A stretch of 13,027 nucleotides of DNA, taken from assembly GCA_004377275.1 (NCBI GenBank), contig SOIC01000140.1:1-13027 (forward strand), given 5' to 3'. This DNA is from Dehalococcoidia bacterium (GTDB lineage Bacteria; Chloroflexota; Dehalococcoidia; E44-bin15). A model generated the notes under the pieces. That model was not told the origin of the DNA. It made no database searches and was given only the letters and a program-made list of their open reading frames with translations. Positions within the stretch are counted from its first letter, which is position 1. The number at the start of each line of letters is the position of its first letter. Made by a program: the position numbers and the translations under genes. Below, piece after piece: positions 6,969-13,027 of the stretch.

Positions 6969-8132
6969 TTATCGCCTCTTCCTATACTGTTTTACCACCT
7001 CAATGAATGTCTCGATACGAGTCTTATTGGACTCCAGCCTTCCCTGCAGATCATACTCTGACTGGATCGTCATCATCGGGATACCCTTTTCCTTCATCCT
7101 CTTGCTCACCACATACCCCAACATAGAATTACCCACCATGTACATCAGTTGATACCAAATAACCCCATCGACATGGTAATCATCCACCAGTCTGGTAAAC
7201 ATGGAGGGCAATTCATCTCCCCATGGATATTTGTATACATCTCTAGCTCTTCCCAAATAGTATCTGTGGGCTAGATTTCCCATCATGTCCCCGTGGACCT
7301 TTGTATTCGCCTCATAATGCCTTATACCGCCACTCAACTCCTCAGTGACTATTACTCCACCTGCATCCTCTATCAGCCTTGGCAGTACATAGTCACTTTG
7401 AGCTATGGGACATCCAAATATTGCGATACGGGGGGCGTCTGCAGGATATTCACCCTCGCTGCCCTTTAATTCCGCGTAGACCGATTTTAACCCATCCACA
7501 TATTTATGAGGCTCGCAATAAAATGAGTAGTGATTCAATTTTATAAAATCGAGTCCACCTATTGGTGGAGAAGGGTGCTTTCTCAAATAGCTTATATTCT
7601 TAAGCAGATCCCTCATCTCATTGTACAGGGTAATGTATTCTCTCAGCTTTTCCTCGGAAGCTTTGCTTCCGGTTAGCTCTTCCAGCCTATCCCTCAACCT
7701 CCCCAGTCCCGTAATGTAGTATGAAAGGGCTCCATCAAACTCCGGGTTTCCTGGAACACCCAGCCATGTCGTCGGGAGTTTCCTATAAAAATAAACGTAC
7801 ATGCCGACCATCTCGGAGTTCCAGTCGCCGGATTCTACTACTAAATAGTCTAAGGAATTATAAACCGGCTCTTTTCCGCTCAATAAATATCCAATCTGTG
7901 CTTTATGAAAAGTGGAGAAGCTGCCGTGACAATACTCACGTGAATCATCTATAGCTTCACGCTGGCCACCCTTAATAAGACGTTGTGGGATCGCTGCTGA
8001 AGCGTAGATTAGCTCCTCCGGTACGTAACCGAGCCCGACAATACCTATAACTTTAATTCCACCATCCCTCAACCTTTTTAACTCGGCAGGCCTTTCCTGG
8101 ACACATTTCGATAACCTTTCCATTGCTTCCAT
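6969..8132 (-). CDS. hgdB: 2-hydroxyacyl-CoA dehydratase small subunit, HgdB/BcrC-like
   Basis: A 387-residue member of the HgdB/BcrC/BzdN superfamily, partner of the large subunit that starts two bases later. Family hallmarks are GYVPEELIYASAAIPQRLI at 35-53, IFGCPIAQSDYVLPRLIEDAG at 238-258, VDGVIWYQLMYM at 321-332, and a C-terminal GIPMMTIQSEYDLQ with TRIETFIEVV at 371-380. Two positions where many relatives have cysteine look substituted: VESGDWNSE (99-107) where 'CD' is usual, and QLMYMVGNS (328-336) where a late cysteine is usual. The [4Fe-4S] cluster may therefore sit only in the large subunit. The ATG at 8132 is the only possible start after an in-frame TGA. The nearest G-rich ribosome site (GGGGGG) is 12 bases away, which is long. 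This is the first gene of the four-gene operon. Confidence 0.85.
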   Translation of the reverse strand: MEAMERLSKCVQERPAELKRLRDGGIKVIGIVGLGYVPEELIYASAAIPQRLIKGGQREAIDDSREYCHGSFSTFHKAQIGYLLSGKEPVYNSLDYLVVESGDWNSEMVGMYVYFYRKLPTTWLGVPGNPEFDGALSYYITGLGRLRDRLEELTGSKASEEKLREYITLYNEMRDLLKNISYLRKHPSPPIGGLDFIKLNHYSFYCEPHKYVDGLKSVYAELKGSEGEYPADAPRIAIFGCPIAQSDYVLPRLIEDAGGVIVTEELSGGIRHYEANTKVHGDMMGNLAHRYYLGRARDVYKYPWGDELPSMFTRLVDDYHVDGVIWYQLMYMVGNSMLGYVVSKRMKEKGIPMMTIQSEYDLQGRLESNKTRIETFIEVVKQYRKRR

Positions 8133-8445
8133 GATGTATCATTTCCCCCCAATAACCATGAAATTATTTTATATAAGTACTTAAAGGCAAACCACCATCA
8201 GTTCAATTCTACTCGACCTCAATTAAATGCTGCTTGCACAGAATACCATTAGCGATTAGGCTTTTCAACAAGTTGAACTCGTCCAGTCCATTAATCCTGA
8301 CCCATCCCTCCGTTATTCTGACCCCGATTTCGGTCGAAGCGCCGGCTGACCTGGGCCGAAGCGTCGGCCTCGACCTCGGGGGGCGAAGTAATCTCTTGGA
8401 TATTATGGGTCAGGTAATTTAACGCAGGGATTGCTCTCCGGCGCG
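8133..8445. other. 313-base gap between the dehydratase operon and the dehydrogenase gene
   Basis: The gap holds a nested inverted repeat (8296-8414), described separately, and an A/T-rich stretch likely to contain the dehydratase operon promoter. On the - strand TATAAAAT (8173-8166) is the best -10-like sequence, but no well-spaced -35 goes with it. TTGCCT (8190-8185) and TTGAAC (8206-8201) are candidates. A TAAGTACTTA palindrome is at 8174-8183. A leftward frame open from 8409 to the TAG at 8209 has coding-like residues at its end but no normal start codon. Confidence 0.6.
8296..8414. repeat. Nested inverted repeat, possible structured RNA or small mobile element
   Basis: Four sets of complementary arms are nested. 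Outer: CCTGACCCAT (8296-8305) with ATGGGTCAGG (8405-8414). Middle: CCCCGA (8322-8327) with TCGGGG (8376-8381), and GGTCGA (8332-8337) with TCGACC (8370-8375), separated by a TTTC bulge on one side. Inner: GGCCGA (8354-8359) with TCGGCC (8364-8369) around a 4-base loop. All are perfect as written. There is no T-run after it on either strand, so it is not a standard terminator. It is GC-rich inside an A/T-rich gap. It could be a folded leader or intercistronic RNA, or a palindromic element of the MITE/REP type. Confidence 0.6.
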
Positions 8446-9453
8446 CTACTGGCTCTTCCCCCACCGGGCGATGAATCTACCCTTAACCTGAGGGTTTGCC
8501 CAGCCCCGGGGCCACTTGCCCTGTAGTACCAGGGCTACATCCTGCACTACGCGGCGGTGTTGCTCCGGGAGCGATGTCTCGGAGTAGTAACCGGAATGAC
8601 CGGTGTAGATGACTTTATCCAGTTTCAAGATTGGGCTTTCTAAATTGAGCTCTGGATCGATCACATCCAGCGCTGCCCCTGCGATATAGCCCTCGGTGAG
8701 GGCTTCCAAAAGCGCTTCCTGGTCAACCAGGCCACCCCGGGCGGTATTAATGAAATAGGCTGTGGGCTTCATCCTCTTGAATTGCTTCGGGCCAAACATA
8801 TGCGCCGTCTCTTCAGTAAGGGGAGTGTGGACGGAGACGAAGTCTGACTGCCGAAGCAGTTGATCCAGCTTCTCAACCATTTCCACATCGTAACCGACCA
8901 CGCTCGTGGGGGAGATGAAGGGATCGTAGGCGATGACCTTGAGCCCAAAACCCTGGGCCTTGCGGACAAGGGTGCGCGGGATCCTGCCGAAGCCGACCAG
9001 CCCCAGGGTCTGCCCCCGCAGCTTAAATACCGGGCCCTCCACCCATGGTGGCTGCAGCCTGATCAGCTTTCCCCCTTTCATTATCCGGTTTATCGCCACG
9101 ATCTGCCGGGCACAGGCCAGGATAAGCGCCATGGTATGCTCCGCTACCTCATCCATGCAATAGTCGGGGACATGACAGACGCAGATGCCGTGCTCCGTAG
9201 CGGCATCCACATCTATGGTGTCATATCCCACCCCCATGTTGCTGATCACCCTGCACCTGGTCAGATTCTCGATCACCCTGCGGGGGTAGCGCTCAACCGG
9301 GCTGCTGATCACCCCATCGGCGTCGTGCGCCGTTTCGATGAGCTCGTCATCTGACCAGCAGGCCTTGTGCACATACTCAGCCCCGATTTTGCGCAGCATC
9401 TCCGGGGCATAGGAATTTTCCAGAGGACTGGCATTCACCACCTTGAACCTCAT
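8446..9453 (-). CDS. D-isomer-specific 2-hydroxyacid dehydrogenase, CtBP-like
   Basis: NAD(P)-dependent dehydrogenase of 335 residues that interconverts a 2-oxoacid and the (R)-2-hydroxyacid in the cytoplasm. The nucleotide-binding motif is GLVGFGRIP at 151-159; the 'GRIP' variant of the usual GxGxxG is typical of the C-terminal-binding-protein branch. The catalytic triad can be placed: Arg239 (NTARGGLVD), Glu268 (DPELNLESP) and His286 (YTGHSGYYSE). There is no ACT or ASB regulatory domain, so it is not a full-length SerA. It starts 34 bases after the iorB stop with AAGGGGGC as ribosome site. It is most likely the last gene of the FrhB-iorAB operon. Next to a 2-hydroxyacyl-CoA dehydratase, a role in making the hydroxyacid substrate, like HgdH, LdhA or FldH, is attractive. 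The true substrate is unknown. Confidence 0.88.
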   Translation of the reverse strand: MRFKVVNASPLENSYAPEMLRKIGAEYVHKACWSDDELIETAHDADGVISSPVERYPRRVIENLTRCRVISNMGVGYDTIDVDAATEHGICVCHVPDYCMDEVAEHTMALILACARQIVAINRIMKGGKLIRLQPPWVEGPVFKLRGQTLGLVGFGRIPRTLVRKAQGFGLKVIAYDPFISPTSVVGYDVEMVEKLDQLLRQSDFVSVHTPLTEETAHMFGPKQFKRMKPTAYFINTARGGLVDQEALLEALTEGYIAGAALDVIDPELNLESPILKLDKVIYTGHSGYYSETSLPEQHRRVVQDVALVLQGKWPRGWANPQVKGRFIARWGKSQ

Positions 9454-9487
9454 TTGTGCCCCCTTTGCCTCTGATATCGCCGATGTG

Positions 9488-10093
9488 CTAGCCTGTTCTT
9501 ATCGCCTCCACACCCTTCCTGAAGGCGCGGAGGTTGGTCTCCAAATCCCTGGGGCTCAGTATCTCTCTCATCGCCTCCTCAAAGGATCCGATTGGAATGG
9601 GCACCAGCCCCGACCCAGCTAAGGCCCCCATCATAAGCACATTGGCAGCCAGTGGTGTGTCTCCATCCTCAGTGGTCTTGACCACCTGAACCGTGTCCAC
9701 CAGATCCGCCAGCTTCCCCAAGACCTCTTCCACGGGTGGATATTTAGCTTGCCCTGAGAGAACCCCAATGGGGTAGATAGGTCTGGGACTGACGATGACT
9801 TTTGTCTTGGGGTTGCCGAAATCTGTGATGACGCGCAACGCTTCCATAGGCTCCAGTCCAACCACGATGTCCGCCTGCCCCTCTGGTATTAAGGGGCTGC
9901 ACTGTGCCTGGAAGGAGAAGCGAACGTGGCTCATCACGGCACCCCCTCTCTGGGACGTACCGTATGTCTCTCCTACGGTTACATAGAGCCCCTCCCTTAT
10001 GCCGGCGGAAGCCACAATATGCGAAGCCAGGACATTCCCCTGGCCACCGACGCCGGTTATGATAAGGTTTAGCGGGTCCTTCTCTAGAGCCAT
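9488..10093 (-). CDS. iorB: Indolepyruvate ferredoxin oxidoreductase beta subunit
   Basis: Gamma-domain-type subunit (201 residues, the usual length) of the 2-oxoacid:ferredoxin oxidoreductase that oxidatively decarboxylates aryl or branched 2-oxoacids to acyl-CoA. The N-terminal motif IITGVGGQGNVLAS (11-24) and the GETYGTSQRGGAVMSHVRF stretch (41-59) are characteristic of IorB and the related gamma domains of POR/KOR enzymes. VGLEPMEALR at 78-87 is another family landmark. It starts three bases after the iorA stop, with GAGGG just ahead, as expected for subunits made in equal amounts. The annotated substrate name is by family only. Related enzymes take phenylpyruvate, hydroxyphenylpyruvate and other 2-oxoacids. 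Confidence 0.93.
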   Translation of the reverse strand: MALEKDPLNLIITGVGGQGNVLASHIVASAGIREGLYVTVGETYGTSQRGGAVMSHVRFSFQAQCSPLIPEGQADIVVGLEPMEALRVITDFGNPKTKVIVSPRPIYPIGVLSGQAKYPPVEEVLGKLADLVDTVQVVKTTEDGDTPLAANVLMMGALAGSGLVPIPIGSFEEAMREILSPRDLETNLRAFRKGVEAIRTG

Positions 10094-10096
10094 GTT

Positions 10097-11998
10097 TCAT
10101 CCCTCTTCAACGATGATCGCCCCCTGTGGGCAGAGCGTGGCGCAAACCCCGCATCCGGTGCACACAACCTCGTCGATCTTCGCCCTCTTGGCCTCCTGGT
10201 CCCAGATTATGCCGGGACAGTTGAAGACTCTGCTGCAGAATCGGGCGCAGCCACACTCATCACCGATGCACTTTTCCGGGTCGACGAAGACCCTTGGCCT
10301 TGCCTTTTCCCGGGACTCGACGAGGAAGCACTTCCTGCGGAAGACCATCACCTTAGCGCCACCGTCCTGAAGCATGTCGTAAAGTTCCTCTATAGCCCGG
10401 TCCACCTCGAAAGGATCCCTCACCCTAACCTCCACACCGATAGCCTTGCATATCGCCTCGATCTCCACCACCGGCGCTGGCCTGCCCAGGGCATCGGTTC
10501 CAGAACCGGGATGGGGCTGAAATCCGGTCATCGCCGTTCCGCCATTGTCCAGCACTACCATTAGAACATTGCTGTTGTTGAACCTGGCATTAATGAGTCC
10601 TGGAATTGCAGCATGAAAGAAGGTGGAGTCGCCGCATACAGCCACCACCGGTTGGTCAAAGGCAAACTGCCCTAGCTGGCCAAATCCGTTGGCCAGCCCT
10701 ATTCCCGCCCCCATACAATGAAGGGTCTTTAGCTGCCAGAAGCCCGCCGGACCTACCCCCAGGCTATAACAGCCTATGTCACCGGCGACAAATCCGTCCC
10801 GTCCATCCAGCTTTAGGGCGGCTTTTATTGCCCACAGTGATGCTCGATGGGGGCAACCAGGGCAGAAGGTAGGTATCCTGGGGGGTAAGTAAGTTAGCGC
10901 CAGCTCACCTGCCCTCTGGGCATACTGTTCATCCCTGGCGCGGTATTCCAGCCCCCTTATGTCGGCCAGGGCCCGGGCTACTTTGTCTTGATTTATGTCT
11001 CCAAACGCTGGAAGGTGTCCTGACCTGGCCCCATAGACCTCAATAGGACCCAGCGTCTTTGCTTGCTCCGCCAGCAGGACCTTTATGTTTTGCTCCAGGA
11101 AGGGATCTACCTCCTCAACGATAAGTACCTCAGTGACCTGCTTAAGGTGATCAACGATGAATCTCTCAGGGAGGGGCCACGTGGTGCCTATTTTCAGAAT
11201 CCCCACCTCCCCGTCGAGTCCCAGCGCCGCTACCGCTTCCCGCGAGTATAACCACCCACTGCCGCTGGTGACTATGACGAACCGCGCCTGCTCCGGGCCG
11301 ACGTACCAGTTGAACTCGGACCCCTCAAACTCCTCTCTGGCCTGCTCCAGCTTCTGATGCAGTTCAGCGTGCTTTATCGGAACGAAGACCCCGGCGACGT
11401 AGCCTCCCTCAAAGCGAGCCGATCTGCTCCTCTGGGGAATCTCAGCGAGCTTGACATTGCCCCTGCTATGGGATAGCCTGGTGACGCTCCTTATCATGCA
11501 GGGCAGACCCACCCTCTCCGATAGCTCGAAGGCCCACCTGGTCATATCCTTGGCCTCTTGAAAGGTTGCCGGCTCCAGCAGGGGAAGGTCGGCAAACCTG
11601 GCGAAGTTTCGGCTATCCTGTTCGTTGCTGCTGGATATAGCTGAGGGGTCATCACCGACCACGAAGACAAGGCCGCCCTTGGTCCCGGTTAGATTGACCG
11701 TCAGCAGGAAATCCGAGCACACGTTAACCCCGTTCTGTTTCATGGCCACTATAGCCCTCAGTCCACTGAAAGAAGCAGCAGCAGCCGCTTCCAAGGCCAC
11801 CATCTCGTTTACGGACCATTCAGCATAGAAACCGAAATGCTCCGCCACCCGGGCCAGGGACTCCATTATCTCCGAAGAAGGGGTGCCCGGATATGCAGTG
11901 CTGAAGTCAACCCCGGCTTCAAGGGCCCCTCGAGCGATGGCTTCATTGCCCATCATAAGCACGCTGCGACCTGGCTGATCTATCGCTAATATTGACAT
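10097..11998 (-). CDS. iorA: Indolepyruvate ferredoxin oxidoreductase alpha subunit
   Basis: Catalytic TPP and Fe-S subunit, 633 residues, that oxidises a 2-oxoacid with CoA and passes electrons to ferredoxin. The pyrimidine-binding domain is at the N-terminus (STAYPGTPSSEIME 33-46; NEMVALEAA 64-72). The TPP pyrophosphate domain includes FCPGCPHR at 378-385, GDIGCYSLG at 406-414 and GDSTFFHAAIPGLINA at 456-471. A C-terminal two-cluster ferredoxin domain follows. Its second cluster motif is standard (Cys613, 616, 619, 623). The first is expanded (Cys577, 582, 584, 588, 594) compared with the common CxxCxxC form. The start is supported by TAGGAG seven bases upstream of the ATG. iorA begins nine bases after the FrhB-like stop, so the genes are co-transcribed. 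Confidence 0.95.
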   Translation of the reverse strand: MSILAIDQPGRSVLMMGNEAIARGALEAGVDFSTAYPGTPSSEIMESLARVAEHFGFYAEWSVNEMVALEAAAAASFSGLRAIVAMKQNGVNVCSDFLLTVNLTGTKGGLVFVVGDDPSAISSSNEQDSRNFARFADLPLLEPATFQEAKDMTRWAFELSERVGLPCMIRSVTRLSHSRGNVKLAEIPQRSRSARFEGGYVAGVFVPIKHAELHQKLEQAREEFEGSEFNWYVGPEQARFVIVTSGSGWLYSREAVAALGLDGEVGILKIGTTWPLPERFIVDHLKQVTEVLIVEEVDPFLEQNIKVLLAEQAKTLGPIEVYGARSGHLPAFGDINQDKVARALADIRGLEYRARDEQYAQRAGELALTYLPPRIPTFCPGCPHRASLWAIKAALKLDGRDGFVAGDIGCYSLGVGPAGFWQLKTLHCMGAGIGLANGFGQLGQFAFDQPVVAVCGDSTFFHAAIPGLINARFNNSNVLMVVLDNGGTAMTGFQPHPGSGTDALGRPAPVVEIEAICKAIGVEVRVRDPFEVDRAIEELYDMLQDGGAKVMVFRRKCFLVESREKARPRVFVDPEKCIGDECGCARFCSRVFNCPGIIWDQEAKRAKIDEVVCTGCGVCATLCPQGAIIVEEG

Positions 11999-12007
11999 CT
12001 CGAACTC

Positions 12008-13027
12008 CTAGAGGAACTTTCTCCGCTCTTCCTCGCTTAGAAGCAAGTACAAGAGATTTCTCTCATCGCCCGTCCGCTTGACTATTTCGTCTATTGCCCT
12101 TCTCTTCTTCTGCAGGGACGCCTCCCGTAGATGTGCCAGGCGTGCCTCATCCAGGGGCTTGGTTTCAATTATCCCTTCCTGCCTTGCCTTCTCAATGAGC
12201 CTCTCCGCCTCAGGGGTTCTAATCATCAAAGTGTTCCAATCATCCATTCCCTCGACCACGCCCACTGAGATGTCGGCGAACTCGGAGGTCATGTCAAAGC
12301 AGATACCGCATGTAGGCTTGATGAACACTCTCATGTCCTCCAGCGGAAATTCCATGGCACCCTTTTCGGTATCCACCACCAATATGTTGGCCGGTGGAGG
12401 GGGGATGTCGAGTCTCTTGATATGTGAGAGATCGAGCTTTCCCTTCAGGAATTGGTAGAACCCTTGATAGGACAGTGCCCAGGTGCAGAAAAGCCCGATG
12501 ACGAGCTTTACTTCCTTTGCCCCGTTTTCATGTTCTGAAGCCTGCATCTTCCTGAGAGCCAGAACCTGGCAGGGGAGGCCCACTACCCCTATGGAAACCC
12601 TCCGCTGCTTTGTCACCTTATTCAGCCCTGCCAGGGTGGCGGAGGCAATATAGTTGGATGTGGCACATCCCAGCACCTGGGAGCTTTCTTCCGCCACCAC
12701 CGATGTGGGCATGAGACCTCCATCGAAGGGCCTGGTAAGTACGGCAGCGCCTATCTCTCCCAGGTCCATGGCATAGGTCATAAGGGCGGAAACCACACCC
12801 CCATATTGAGCGCGAGAGCGGATTTTCTTATCCCTTGCCTGCGCCATCTCAATGGAGATATAGGACCCCAGTGAGGAATCAAGGCGCTCATGGCCAAATA
12901 TCCTTCGATCCAGGGCAGCGATATCAGTGGGAGTTCGAGGACAGAAATCATAGCACTTCCCTTCAGCGAGGCCACAGGGCTCGATTACCGCCACCCTATC
13001 CTTAACCACCTTGATATAGGGACAGAT
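12008..13027 (-). CDS. Coenzyme F420 hydrogenase/dehydrogenase beta subunit (FrhB-like), 5' end missing
   Basis: Flavin and Fe-S electron-transfer protein of the FrhB family. A GTG at 13009 could be taken as the start, but the frame stays open to the window edge and reads ICPYIK before it, which looks like the end of a ferredoxin-type CxxCxxxCP motif. The true start therefore lies outside. Visible landmarks, counted from that GTG, are Cys12, Cys19 and Cys23 (EGKCYDFCPRT), RAQYGGVVSALMTYA at 66-80, GLPCQVLALRKM at 144-155, IGLFC at 171-175, and KPTCGICFDMTSEFADISVG at 231-250. FrhB proteins use FAD to link F420, NAD(P)H or ferredoxin with partner enzymes. Its place just ahead of iorAB suggests it handles their electrons. 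Whether F420 is used cannot be told here. Confidence 0.87.
   Translation of the reverse strand: MCPYIKVVKDRVAVIEPCGLAEGKCYDFCPRTPTDIAALDRRIFGHERLDSSLGSYISIEMAQARDKKIRSRAQYGGVVSALMTYAMDLGEIGAAVLTRPFDGGLMPTSVVAEESSQVLGCATSNYIASATLAGLNKVTKQRRVSIGVVGLPCQVLALRKMQASEHENGAKEVKLVIGLFCTWALSYQGFYQFLKGKLDLSHIKRLDIPPPPANILVVDTEKGAMEFPLEDMRVFIKPTCGICFDMTSEFADISVGVVEGMDDWNTLMIRTPEAERLIEKARQEGIIETKPLDEARLAHLREASLQKKRRAIDEIVKRTGDERNLLYLLLSEEERRKFL

Noticed and set aside
4501..8132. Reading the operon as a class I benzoyl-CoA reductase
   Set aside because: Only one activase-type gene is present instead of two, no dedicated ferredoxin gene is in the operon, and the large subunit's motifs fit HgdA better. The possibility is not fully excluded.
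8234..8422. + strand 62-codon frame across the nested inverted repeat
   Set aside because: It spans both arms of the repeat, has no ribosome site and points against all neighbouring genes.
8860..9354. + strand open frame of 164 codons inside the dehydrogenase gene
   Set aside because: It is antisense to the intact NAD-binding domain of the dehydrogenase and has no family features.
1..13027. CRISPR array, tRNA or rRNA gene, insertion sequence
   Set aside because: I found no regularly spaced repeats, no tRNA-like cloverleaf or rRNA sequence, and no transposase motif by reading both strands.

Overview
The window looks like part of an anaerobe's genome. It carries oxygen-sensitive ferredoxin and radical enzymes: an indolepyruvate-type 2-oxoacid:ferredoxin oxidoreductase, a 2-hydroxyacyl-CoA dehydratase with its ATP-dependent activator, and an FrhB-type flavin/Fe-S subunit. 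Bacterial Shine-Dalgarno sites, sigma70-like promoter boxes and intrinsic terminators point to a bacterium rather than an archaeon. Sediment Chloroflexota would fit this gene mix, but that is a guess from family content; no rRNA or other phylogenetic marker is present.

Layout. On the + strand, positions 1-801 hold the end of an ABC-2 type exporter operon (last codons of the ATPase, then the permease). Everything after that is on the - strand. Positions 805-2254 hold a GT1-family glycosyltransferase with a terminator hairpin on each side. Positions 2288-4009 hold a CrtI-like FAD oxidoreductase with its own promoter. Between the glycosyltransferase and the ABC operon lies a decayed second copy of the CrtI gene's 3' end with its terminator. 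Positions 4010-4500 are a non-coding gap with promoter, terminator and palindrome signals.

Positions 4501-8132 are a tight four-gene operon, in transcription order: dehydratase small subunit (HgdB-like), dehydratase large subunit (HgdA-like), an 83-residue protein of unknown function, and the HgdC-type activator. A 313-base gap follows, with an unusual nested inverted repeat. Positions 8446-13027 are a second tight run, in transcription order: FrhB-like subunit (start lies beyond the window), iorA, iorB, and a CtBP-type D-2-hydroxyacid dehydrogenase.

Together the two - strand runs supply most of a Stickland-like or hydroxyglutarate-type amino acid fermentation. IorAB would oxidise a 2-oxoacid to acyl-CoA and reduce ferredoxin. 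The dehydrogenase would reduce a 2-oxoacid to the (R)-2-hydroxyacid. After CoA activation, the HgdAB-like dehydratase, primed by ATP and reduced ferredoxin through HgdC, would form the enoyl-CoA. No CoA transferase, enoyl-CoA reductase or aminotransferase lies in the window, so the substrate is open. The least explained items are the 83-residue protein, the nested inverted repeat at 8296-8414, and the duplicated relic at 805-930.
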